Shown: in pieces, positions 7,857 to 13,993 of the stretch
How positions within the stretch are numbered: position 1 is the first letter of the stretch
Layout of the letters: each line of letters begins with the position of its first letter
NCBI GenBank assembly: GCA_964458015.1
Contig: CAYWGR010000150.1
Coordinates: 1 to 14,587 of the forward strand
Length of the DNA: 14,587 nt
Reading direction: 5' to 3'
Source of the DNA: CAYWGR01 sp964458015
Lineage (GTDB): Bacteria; Planctomycetota; Planctomycetia; Pirellulales; Thermoguttaceae
The notes under the pieces: generated by a model
Told to the model about the DNA's origin: nothing
The model's input: the letters and a program-made list of their open reading frames with translations, nothing else
Databases searched by the model: none
Translations under genes and position numbers: made by a program

Positions 7857-7885
7857 AGCCAACCGAGCGGTAGCTCGTATTGGCT
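7857..7885 (+). repeat. Short imperfect palindrome (AGCCAA...TTGGCT)
   Basis: AGCCAA (7857-7862) pairs with TTGGCT (7880-7885), and CGAGC (7864-7868) pairs with GCTCG (7873-7877) around a GGTA tetraloop. It lies 33 nt upstream of the small lipoprotein start and would form a hairpin in its leader. Only one copy is in this window, so repeat status is a guess from its form. Confidence 0.5.
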
Positions 7886-7917
7886 GGCGGCCCTGCCGCC
7901 CTGTGTGGAGCATTTTT

Positions 7918-8103
7918 ATGCGCCGCATCCTATACTGCATTCTGTTGTTTACACTTTTCAATGCGACTGGATGTACATTCCTTGCAGACGCAATCTTCGG
8001 ATCCCTTGCTGAAAAGCATTACACCTGTGCAGATACGCCGGCAGAACGTCGCGCTCAATATCAAAGAGATGTCGATGAACTACGAAGACAAGCTGAACGG
8101 TAA
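7918..8103 (+). CDS. Small predicted lipoprotein
   Basis: This is a 61-residue protein starting at ATG 7918, with GGAG 7 nt upstream. The first residues MRRILYCILLFTLFNATGC form a short lipoprotein signal with lipobox-like ATGC and acylated Cys19. The mature 43 residues are charged, with a helical tail PAERRAQYQRDVDELRRQAER of amphipathic character. The open frame extends 49 codons upstream, but that part crosses a palindrome and has no signal features. It lies 194 nt after the larger lipoprotein on the same strand. A small Cys-anchored helix can act as a membrane tether or structural lipoprotein, but no function can be assigned. Coding status rests on the signal and the RBS. Confidence 0.6.
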   Translation: MRRILYCILLFTLFNATGCTFLADAIFGSLAEKHYTCADTPAERRAQYQRDVDELRRQAER

Positions 8104-8190
8104 TTCAAAGAACTCTGTTCTCCTTTTCTTGTCACCGTTTTGCCAGTGAACTTGTTCGTCACGGTTATTGCGAAAATTATCATACTTTCG

Positions 8191-8210
8191 CGGCGAGCAA
8201 GCTCGTCGGC
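8191..8210 (+). repeat. Short palindrome CGGCGAGC-AA-GCTCGTCG
   Basis: An 8-bp stem including one G-T pair closes on a 2-nt centre, CGGCGAGC (8191-8198) with GCTCGTCG (8201-8208). It lies between the small lipoprotein and its candidate terminator. Single copy in this window. Confidence 0.4.
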
Positions 8211-8214
8211 TAAA

Positions 8215-8237
8215 CGGGCGCGCTATCGCCGTTTTTT
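8215..8237 (+). terminator. Candidate intrinsic terminator after the lipoprotein genes
   Basis: CGGGCG (8215-8220) can pair, with one bulge, with CGCCG (8227-8231) around CGCTAT. TTTTTT (8232-8237) follows directly. The stem is short. It would end plus-strand transcription before the convergent gene whose stop is at 8321. Confidence 0.45.
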
Positions 8238-8277
8238 CTCCGCCCGTGAGAACTTTGGCTTAACATAGCTTCTCTAG

Positions 8278-8320
8278 CCCCTCTTCTCTCTCCCCTCTCC
8301 CCTCCTCTCTCCCCTCTCTC
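8278..8320. repeat. Homopyrimidine tract with heptanucleotide periodicity
   Basis: The plus strand is pure C/T for over 40 nt. It divides into 7-nt units: CCCCTCT, TCTCTCT, CCCCTCT, CCCCTCC, TCTCTCC, CCTCTCT. It abuts the stop codon (8321-8323) of the VWA/GATase-like gene, so on that transcript it is an all-purine 3' end. Such tracts can adopt triplex structures. Confidence 0.75.
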
Positions 8321-10576
8321 CTACACCAGCCCCCACCGCTTCCGCAAATACCACTCCACGCTAAGCAATGCAACCAACGTGAGGAAGAAGGTCCAGGAAT
8401 CCCAGAAGGTCTTTTTCGTTTCCTGCTGCACGTCGAGATGTTCGGTCTCGGCAGCCAAACGGCGAACCAGCTCGGGCAATTGTTCGGGAGCTAGCGATTG
8501 ACCGCCCGTCATCGCGGCAAGGCCTTCCATCGTCGGAGCGTCGGCCGCCGCATTGTCGAGTTCCAGATCCTGCTGAAACACCAGGAACCTTGCCCGGGTG
8601 CTGCCCAACGGCTTCTCTTTTTCCAAGGCCGTGATCTCGACGGCATAATCGCCGGGCTGCTGCGCATCGCGGAACGAGCCGACCATCTGATCGCCTTGAC
8701 GCACCAGCGAAAGCGGACGCCGCGCGCCATCGGGCAACACCACCTCGGCCTTATACGTGGCATCGGTCACAGGCTCGCCGGTCGGCGCATTGACGCCCGC
8801 GGTGAACTCGACCCGTTGCGACGGCGCAAACCGGCGTTGCTGCATCCGGATCCAGACGCTGCCCTCCTGCCCTTGATCCTTATGGGCAAGCCAAAGTACA
8901 ACCTGCCGCCAAAAGCGTTTGAAGGCGGTTTCCTGGCCTCGCATCCACCATCGCCACGTGGAATCGGCGGCAAAAGCCAGCACGCGGCCCTCGCCGAAGT
9001 TTTGCGCCACCAACAATGGCTTATCCGGTCCCGCTTCAGCCAGCACGATCGCGCCGGGGGAAAGATCGTGGAACTTATTGGCCCCTTCCAGCGGCGGCAA
9101 GCCGGCCCAAAGCGCGGCGTTCTCGGCCTTGCTGTTGGCCAACATGGTAATGAAATGCGTTAATCCCAGCGCGGTCGGTTGCATGCGCAACGGACCAGGC
9201 CAATGCAGATCGGTCCGCAGCGGTTCGTCGATTCGCTGACGTTCAAGCCGATCCATTTCGACCGGCAACACATGGGCCAAAGGCGTTTCGCCATAGCCGC
9301 CGGCGCCGAATGTCTGAAATCCGCCAAGCATCATCAGCCCCGCCCCGCGGCTGACGCTGTTGGCCAACTCTTTCAACTCGCCGCCGCGGAACGACGCCGA
9401 ATCAATATCGCCGAGCAGATAGACTTCATACTTGCCCGGTTTGAAGCGATCGGCCAGATCAGCCGGCCGGTTTTTCATATCGCGGGGATCGAGACGCACA
9501 TAATCCAACTTGATATCAGGCGAGGAATCGAGCGCGCGGCGGATGAACTTCTGCTCGACGCGAAGCGCCCCCTCGATATACAACGCCTTCAACCCGCCTT
9601 TCAAGACGCGGACGAAGGTGCTGAGCCGATTGTTGGTCGTCACCAATTCGCCCGGCTGTTCGGCCACTTCCAGTGTAAGCTTGTATTCGCCGGGCGTTTC
9701 GGGAATGTAGCTTAACTGGATGGGCAACAACTGGCCGTCCTTCGTGGCGCGGACTTTTTGCTCCGCGACAACTTCCATCTTGCCCGACGGCGTCTCGAAA
9801 AGCACGCGAACCGGAATATCGACGTTCACAAAACCATCAACGCGAACTTGGCCGCTGATCGAAAGTTCGTTTTTCACGAAAACGCTCGGACTGGCGATCA
9901 GATCCTTGACCGACACATCCTTGGCTTCGCCCAGCCCTCGGGATTGCCCCAGCGGAAACGTGAACATCGGATAGCCGAGATGTTTGAGCCTTGCGGCGGC
10001 GTTTTGCGGCGGCAAATCGCGCGGGGCATAGGCCCGCTGCGCACCGTCGCTCAACAACAGCACGCCCAGAAGCCGTTTGCCCGCCTCGCGGCGCAACACA
10101 TCTTCCAACGATGCCCCGATGGCCGTTTGGTTTCCCTCAGGCTTCTCCGGCAATTTGATCTGCCCCTCTTCGGCCGTCGCTTCATGCAATTCATCATCAA
10201 AGGAATACGCCTTGAGTTCGAAATCGCGTTGCAAAGCCGCCAAGGCAGGCGTGGCGTCGGTCAAAGCGGTGCGCAAAGCATCCCATCGCGTTTTATTGCC
10301 CACGGCATCAGGCACCGACATGCTTCGCGACCGGTCTGCCAGGACAACCAGCGTGGCGGCTTGTTTTTTCGTTTGCGTATAGATCAACGTCGGCCGAAGC
10401 ATCGCCAACACAATCAAGGCGATCACGGCCGCCCGGGGCAAGATCAACATCGCCCTATGCCACCGCGAAACCTTCCGCCGGCTTGGCCCCCAAAACATCA
10501 ATCCCGCAAGCAACAGCGCAACGACAGCAACCAAAACATAGCTGTCGAAGACGGGATAGAGGGAAAGGCGAAACAT
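8321..10576 (-). CDS. VWA-domain membrane protein with glutamine-amidotransferase-like region
   Basis: This 751-residue inner-membrane protein is of the kind that accompanies BatA-type proteins and MoxR ATPases in planctomycetes. Two N-terminal helices (about 12-30 and 43-60) are followed by RRxLRPTLIY-like spacing into a VWA domain (74-210). Its MIDAS is complete: DRSRS at 81-85, Thr151 in NQTAIG and Asp177 in LLSDG. Residues about 225-325 look like a beta-sandwich (KDLIASPSVFVKNE, PGEYKLTLEV). About 327-530 is a class I glutamine-amidotransferase-like fold (KALYIEG, YEVYLLGDID, GAGLMMLGGF, GEGRVLAFAADSTWRW) without a catalytic Cys-His-Glu triad that I can see, so probably binding rather than catalytic. 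A second beta domain (580-670) and one C-terminal helix (726-743) end it. No Shine-Dalgarno is visible: the leader is tandem repeat sequence. Confidence 0.9.
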   Translation of the reverse strand: MFRLSLYPVFDSYVLVAVVALLLAGLMFWGPSRRKVSRWHRAMLILPRAAVIALIVLAMLRPTLIYTQTKKQAATLVVLADRSRSMSVPDAVGNKTRWDALRTALTDATPALAALQRDFELKAYSFDDELHEATAEEGQIKLPEKPEGNQTAIGASLEDVLRREAGKRLLGVLLLSDGAQRAYAPRDLPPQNAAARLKHLGYPMFTFPLGQSRGLGEAKDVSVKDLIASPSVFVKNELSISGQVRVDGFVNVDIPVRVLFETPSGKMEVVAEQKVRATKDGQLLPIQLSYIPETPGEYKLTLEVAEQPGELVTTNNRLSTFVRVLKGGLKALYIEGALRVEQKFIRRALDSSPDIKLDYVRLDPRDMKNRPADLADRFKPGKYEVYLLGDIDSASFRGGELKELANSVSRGAGLMMLGGFQTFGAGGYGETPLAHVLPVEMDRLERQRIDEPLRTDLHWPGPLRMQPTALGLTHFITMLANSKAENAALWAGLPPLEGANKFHDLSPGAIVLAEAGPDKPLLVAQNFGEGRVLAFAADSTWRWWMRGQETAFKRFWRQVVLWLAHKDQGQEGSVWIRMQQRRFAPSQRVEFTAGVNAPTGEPVTDATYKAEVVLPDGARRPLSLVRQGDQMVGSFRDAQQPGDYAVEITALEKEKPLGSTRARFLVFQQDLELDNAAADAPTMEGLAAMTGGQSLAPEQLPELVRRLAAETEHLDVQQETKKTFWDSWTFFLTLVALLSVEWYLRKRWGLV

Positions 10577-10581
10577 AGCAA

Positions 10582-10629
10582 TCAGGGGTCAGGGGTCAGA
10601 GATTCAATGTTCAGGAGTTCAATGTTCAG
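10582..10629. repeat. Tandem short repeats in the leader of the VWA/GATase-like gene
   Basis: On the minus strand CTGAACATTGAA occurs twice 15 nt apart, then CTGACCC occurs twice followed by CTGA, ending 6 nt before the ATG. The units are about 7-8 nt and related (CTGAACA, TTGAACT, CTGACCC). The array occupies the place where a ribosome binding site would be expected. Confidence 0.75.
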
Positions 10630-10710
10630 CGACTACGGTTCATCGATTGAAAAGCCGCTTGCGGCTTCGCATATTACGCTTCGTTTTCTAGTTTGACTAT
10701 GTATATCAGA

Positions 10711-10746
10711 TTTTAATCCTCGTTCCCAAGCTCCGGCTTGGGAACG
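10711..10746. repeat. Repeat family B, copy 1 (palindrome)
   Basis: CGTTCCCAAGC pairs with GCTTGGGAACG around TCCG; the element starts TTTTAATCCT. The same 36-nt sequence recurs at 10872 with two changes. Confidence 0.85.
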
Positions 10747-10790
10747 CTCTAGCAAACTCTACTTGACCGTCAGGTAACGAACCTCGCAGG

Positions 10791-10872
10791 AAGATAGCCG
10801 GGAGCTAACAGCTCCCGGAATGCGTGAAAAATTGAAAACCCATTCCGGGAGCTGTTAGCTCCCGGCTATCTT
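10791..10872. repeat. Repeat family A doublet, 32-bp perfect inverted arms (copies 4 and 5)
   Basis: Arm 10791-10822 and arm 10841-10872 are exact reverse complements across 18 nt. Each arm holds the complete family A core, GATAGCCGGGAGCT-AAC-AGCTCCCGGAATG split by the loop. Each arm can therefore fold alone, or the two can pair as one long hairpin. The paired organisation resembles the BIMEs formed by REP sequences in enterobacteria (analogy only). It is followed by TTTTT on the plus strand and AAAAA on the other side. Confidence 0.9.
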
Positions 10873-10906
10873 TTTAATCCTCGTTCCCAAACTCCGGCTT
10901 GGAAAC
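10872..10906. repeat. Repeat family B, copy 2 (decayed palindrome)
   Basis: This is in the same orientation as copy 1 and differs by two substitutions. One breaks a stem pair, since the 3' half reads GGAAACG instead of GGGAACG. Together B copies 1 and 2 bracket the family A doublet as direct repeats. The 10577-10924 gap holds only these repeats and the leader array; I saw no gene in it. Confidence 0.8.
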
Positions 10907-10924
10907 GACATAAACTGACCACTC

Positions 10925-11449
10925 TCATTTTTCGCTAGCATGAAATCCAATCGCTCGTTTGGTTTTGTTCGGCGGCGGTTGCATCAGTTGCCGCAAGGCA
11001 TCAAACACAATCTTGAATTGTCCATCGTATTTCTTTTCCAACGCTTCGACCTTCCGCGTCAGATCGGCATGTGACGACAGCATCTGGCGAAGTCGCACGA
11101 AAGCACGCACAATCTCGATATTTACCGCTACGGCCTGAGAGCTTCGCAGTACGCTAGAAAGCATCGCCACACCTTGCTCCGTGAACACATAGGGTGCATA
11201 ACGGCGACCGCCACGACGTTTTGAGGTCGCAATTTGCGACCTCAAGATGCCATACTCCTCTTGGCTCAATTGAAACATGAAATCTTCGGGAAATCTCTCG
11301 ATATTCCGTTTCACGGCTTCAAGAAGTCGCTTCGTCTCAACCCCATACAAGGCTGCTAAATCACTATCCAGCATCACTTTCTGGCCGCGAAGCAGCAGAA
11401 TCGAATGCTCGATCCGTTCCGACGGAATTACTGATTGGTTTTTCTGCAT
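10925..11449 (-). CDS. ORF6N domain-containing protein (putative DNA-binding)
   Basis: This 174-residue protein is of the ORF6N family, phage-derived DNA-binding proteins related by context to KilA-N. The domain runs from about residue 8 to 95. It has HSILLLRGQKVMLDSDLAAL, YGVETKRLLEAVKRNIERFP, then FMFQLSQEE and YVFTEQGVAMLSSVL. A helical, coiled-coil-like segment follows (about 120-155), then a basic tail with KRAIGF. The length is normal for the stand-alone family. The start is ATG 11447-11449, with AAGGG 7 nt upstream; that SD overlaps the stop codon of the preceding VWA gene, 9 nt away, suggesting translational coupling. A TTG directly upstream (11452) is a less likely start. It sits between two genes that normally adjoin and is followed by repeats, so it is probably a gene of mobile or phage origin. 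Its target is unknown. Confidence 0.88.
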   Translation of the reverse strand: MQKNQSVIPSERIEHSILLLRGQKVMLDSDLAALYGVETKRLLEAVKRNIERFPEDFMFQLSQEEYGILRSQIATSKRRGGRRYAPYVFTEQGVAMLSSVLRSSQAVAVNIEIVRAFVRLRQMLSSHADLTRKVEALEKKYDGQFKIVFDALRQLMQPPPNKTKRAIGFHASEK

Positions 11450-11458
11450 CAATAACCC

Positions 11459-12697
11459 TTACTCCCGATAAAACCGGTTGGCCACGAGCATTTCCAGCCC
11501 TAGCACGACGGCCAAGAGCAAAATCAATGCGGGGAACAATTCTCGCCCCACGCGGCCCATGCTGATGTCGCGGTCGATTTGCTCGCGGGTATGGGCCAAA
11601 CGATATTTCACCGAGCCAAACACGCCCGCCAAATCCTTGTCCGTCAGTCGGTCAAGCCGCGTCTGGTCCAAAGCATAATTGACGCTGAACCCAAGATCCA
11701 CACCACCGGCGCCGCCCGACTGTAACCGATAATTGCCCACCTGATCAGTCGTTGTGATAGCCAACTCGCGGCGTTTGAGATCGGCCGCGATGGGAAAACT
11801 CATTCCGCCCGGCGTAAACAGCATGAAAGCACGTCGCTGCGAGTCGTCAAGCGGAAGGACGGCCGTTTGGCCCGCCAAATAATTCAACTGTTGATCGCTG
11901 CCGCCGACCAAATACGACATCATCTGATTGGCCAAGATCAAAAAGGGCCACGCTTCGCCGACCGGCAGAAGGTTCCAAGGCGTTTGGTTCGGCCGATCCG
12001 AAACAGGCGTCGTCATCGCCAAAACGCGCCCCCGGCCCACGGTGCGTTCCAAAATCGCCGGTCGGCCGTCGTTATAAGGCAGCACGACGCTTGCTCCCGC
12101 CTGCGGCTGATCGAGTTCCCAATAGCGGAACACCGGAAAAGCCTCCCAGGGGATCCCGCCGGCTTGCCCCCGAAAGGCGGTCAGGATCGGATGCTGATAA
12201 TCGCGCGGAGCCAAATGCAAATCACCGTCAGGTCGTCGTGCCTGACGTAAAAGCTTGCCGGGCAACAACTCCTGTGCTTGCTCGGCATTGAACGAATCGA
12301 TCGGCTGAGCATTACGCCCCAGGAAAATGGCTGCGCCGTGCCCCTCGGCCACATAGTCGGCCAATCGCTTCCACGTCGCAGGCTGCAAAGGCTTGGGATC
12401 CAAAAGACAGACGGCGGCGTAATCCGCAAGCTGTCGTTTGCCCAACTCGCTCTGGTCGCAGATATCGCAATCGAATCGCGATTGACCGCGTTTGCGAAAC
12501 ACGCTGGGGGCCAATGCCTCGGTCAAAAACAGGGCATAGCTTTCCGACGGCTTTGGCGCAACCACCAACACGCGCCACGCCGGACGCACGGCCACGGTAA
12601 AGTAACGGGTGTCATCGGCCGCCAATCCGTCTTGACCAACGATCCGCAAAAACCCCTGGTGGGTGCCCGGTTCAAGTCCGCCCACGTGAAATTCCAC
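11459..12697 (-). CDS. BatA-type VWA membrane protein, C-terminal part (separated by a frameshift)
   Basis: The frame is open from before 12706 to the stop at 11459-11461. The GTG at 12697 is only the first formal start, not a convincing one, with no RBS. It continues the protein begun at 13584. The junction segment ASVEFHVGGLEPGTHQGFLR and then AADDTRYFTVAV is what such proteins carry after their VWA region. Next comes a glutamine-amidotransferase-like fold (RVLVVAPKPSESYALFLTEA, YAAVCLLDPKP, GHGAAIFLGRN, RPAILERTVGRGRVLAM). The last helix is ELFPALILLLAVVLGLEMLV before the C-terminal NRFYRE. Alone it would lack the N-terminal double membrane anchor and the VWA domain. If the frameshift is real, this half is probably not made or not functional; if it is a sequencing error, the whole is a normal 708-residue protein. 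Confidence 0.8.
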   Translation of the reverse strand: MEFHVGGLEPGTHQGFLRIVGQDGLAADDTRYFTVAVRPAWRVLVVAPKPSESYALFLTEALAPSVFRKRGQSRFDCDICDQSELGKRQLADYAAVCLLDPKPLQPATWKRLADYVAEGHGAAIFLGRNAQPIDSFNAEQAQELLPGKLLRQARRPDGDLHLAPRDYQHPILTAFRGQAGGIPWEAFPVFRYWELDQPQAGASVVLPYNDGRPAILERTVGRGRVLAMTTPVSDRPNQTPWNLLPVGEAWPFLILANQMMSYLVGGSDQQLNYLAGQTAVLPLDDSQRRAFMLFTPGGMSFPIAADLKRRELAITTTDQVGNYRLQSGGAGGVDLGFSVNYALDQTRLDRLTDKDLAGVFGSVKYRLAHTREQIDRDISMGRVGRELFPALILLLAVVLGLEMLVANRFYRE

Positions 12698-13584
12698 CGA
12701 AGCTCGCCCGGCACGGCCTCGCAGCTTTGTTCGCTGCGTTTCTGCGGTTTTCGATCAGCATCCTGCAAATACAATTCAACGACGCGCGGCGCGGCAACTC
12801 CGATGCACGACAGCGCCGTCTCGACCGTCAGCGTGCTTCGATTCGATAGCACATCGCCCGATAGCCGCATCTCGCCCAGCCCATAATCGGTCGGTTGCGC
12901 CACGCCGACATCGATCACATAGACGCCTAAATCGCCGATTTCGCCAAGTTGCTGCTGAAGTTTGGCCGCCTGCTCCTCGGGCCAACTGCCGCGCGAAAGA
13001 TCCGTGAAAACATAAAGCTCTTTGCGCTCCTTGTCGCTTTCCCGCAGAAGCTTCACGGCGCTGTCGATGGCCGACGGCAACGGCTGGGAATTGGCCACCG
13101 TCTCCAGACGCGAGATGCGTTCGCGGGCTGCGCCGCGGTCGGCCTGAAACGCCGCCGTCGCGCCCAATCGCGTATCCATGACGGCCACTTCACTTTGGTC
13201 GGGCAATTGGGCTAAAAGCCAAAGGCCCAGGTCGCGGCCCGCTTCCAAGCGCGTTTGATTTTCGTGGCGATATTCCATGCGCGGCGCGGCATCGAATACC
13301 AACGCCGCCGCCACGGGCGCCTCCTGGCTTCCGACGGCTCCGCCCAATTTCATGCTGGGCCGCGCCAATGCAAACGCCAACAATGCAATGGCTCCCGCCC
13401 GCAATAATAACAACAACAGATGCCGCAACTGCAATCGGCGCTGATTCATGTCATGCCGCTTCTGGATGAACCGCAGCGCGGGAAATTCCATAAGCGTCGG
13501 CCGCCGGCGCATGATCAAGTGCAGAATAATCGGCACCGCCACGAGCGCGCTTCCGGCCAGTAATGATAAGTTGACGAATGTCAT
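12523..13584 (-). CDS. BatA-type VWA membrane protein, N-terminal part (frameshifted near 12706-12709)
   Basis: It starts at ATG 13582-13584, 19 nt after the DUF190 stop. The first 78 residues are the BatA N-terminal double-membrane domain: FVNLSLLAGSALVAVPIILH, then RRRPTLMEFPALRFI, and a second helix HLLLLLLRAGAIALLAFALA ending in RPSM. The VWA domain (about 91-230) has a degenerate MIDAS: the expected DxSxS is DAAPR at 98-102. FTDLS with Asp195 is kept. The protein follows its family through residue 293 (QSCEAVPG). From there to the stop at 12523 it reads RWNFTW and then low-sense Arg/Trp-rich sequence. The correct continuation is in another frame, fused by re-reading position 12706. Restoring one G in the GGG run (CCC at 12707-12709) rejoins both parts. 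The family is an envelope protein of MoxR-associated clusters. Confidence 0.85.
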   Translation of the reverse strand: MTFVNLSLLAGSALVAVPIILHLIMRRRPTLMEFPALRFIQKRHDMNQRRLQLRHLLLLLLRAGAIALLAFALARPSMKLGGAVGSQEAPVAAALVFDAAPRMEYRHENQTRLEAGRDLGLWLLAQLPDQSEVAVMDTRLGATAAFQADRGAARERISRLETVANSQPLPSAIDSAVKLLRESDKERKELYVFTDLSRGSWPEEQAAKLQQQLGEIGDLGVYVIDVGVAQPTDYGLGEMRLSGDVLSNRSTLTVETALSCIGVAAPRVVELYLQDADRKPQKRSEQSCEAVPGELRWNFTWADLNRAPTRGFCGSLVKTDWRPMTPVTLPWPCVRRGACWWLRQSRRKAMPCF

Positions 13585-13603
13585 TCGACTCAGCCGTTCC
13601 AGC

Positions 13604-13954
13604 CTACGCCTTCTTCATCGTGGAACTCGTGCGGTACATCAACACCCGGGCACGCTCGCGCGTGACCAAACCTTCCGATATCATGGGCTCCAAAACAGGC
13701 AGAAATTCCTCGATGCGATCCGGCTTATCGACGATTTCCACGACAATCGGCAAATCCTCGGAAAGACGCAGGATCTTTGCGGTATGCATCCGGCTATCGG
13801 CCCCGAAGCCCATAATGCCGCGCAAGACCGTGGCGCCGGCCATGCCCCGTCGGCGAGCCTCCAAGACAATGGTCTCGTAAAGCGGCCGACCCTCGTAACG
13901 ATCGCTTTCGCCGATGAAGACCCGCAGCAGTTCGGCTTCTTCAGGCAGTTGCAT
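13604..13954 (-). CDS. DUF190 protein, partner of the fluoride channel
   Basis: This 116-residue soluble protein of the DUF190 family has a ferredoxin-like, PII-resembling fold (family knowledge) and is often encoded beside or fused to CrcB. The hallmark is GMAGATVLRGIMGFG (37-51), preceded by LLRVFIGESDRYEGRPLYE and followed by LPIVVEIVDKPDRIEEFLP. ATG 13952-13954 was chosen because GAGGAG lies 8 nt upstream. An upstream ATG at 13978 would place that SD inside the coding region. It begins 39 nt after the crcB stop and ends 19 nt before the BatA-type gene, all on one strand, consistent with one transcript. Its molecular role in fluoride handling is not established; regulation or assembly of the channel is an inference from the pairing. 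Confidence 0.92.
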   Translation of the reverse strand: MQLPEEAELLRVFIGESDRYEGRPLYETIVLEARRRGMAGATVLRGIMGFGADSRMHTAKILRLSEDLPIVVEIVDKPDRIEEFLPVLEPMISEGLVTRERARVLMYRTSSTMKKA

Positions 13955-13993
13955 GGAATGATCTCCTCGCGTATGCACGCGACATGAAGCTTT

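Noticed and set aside
9758..10696. A 312-codon open frame on the plus strand
   Set aside because: It is antisense to the VWA/GATase-like gene, Arg/His/Gln-rich, and its end runs into repeats.
12700..12715. Programmed -1 ribosomal frameshift
   Set aside because: The junction GTG CCG GGC GAG has no X XXY YYZ slippery heptamer, and both break products would lack essential parts.
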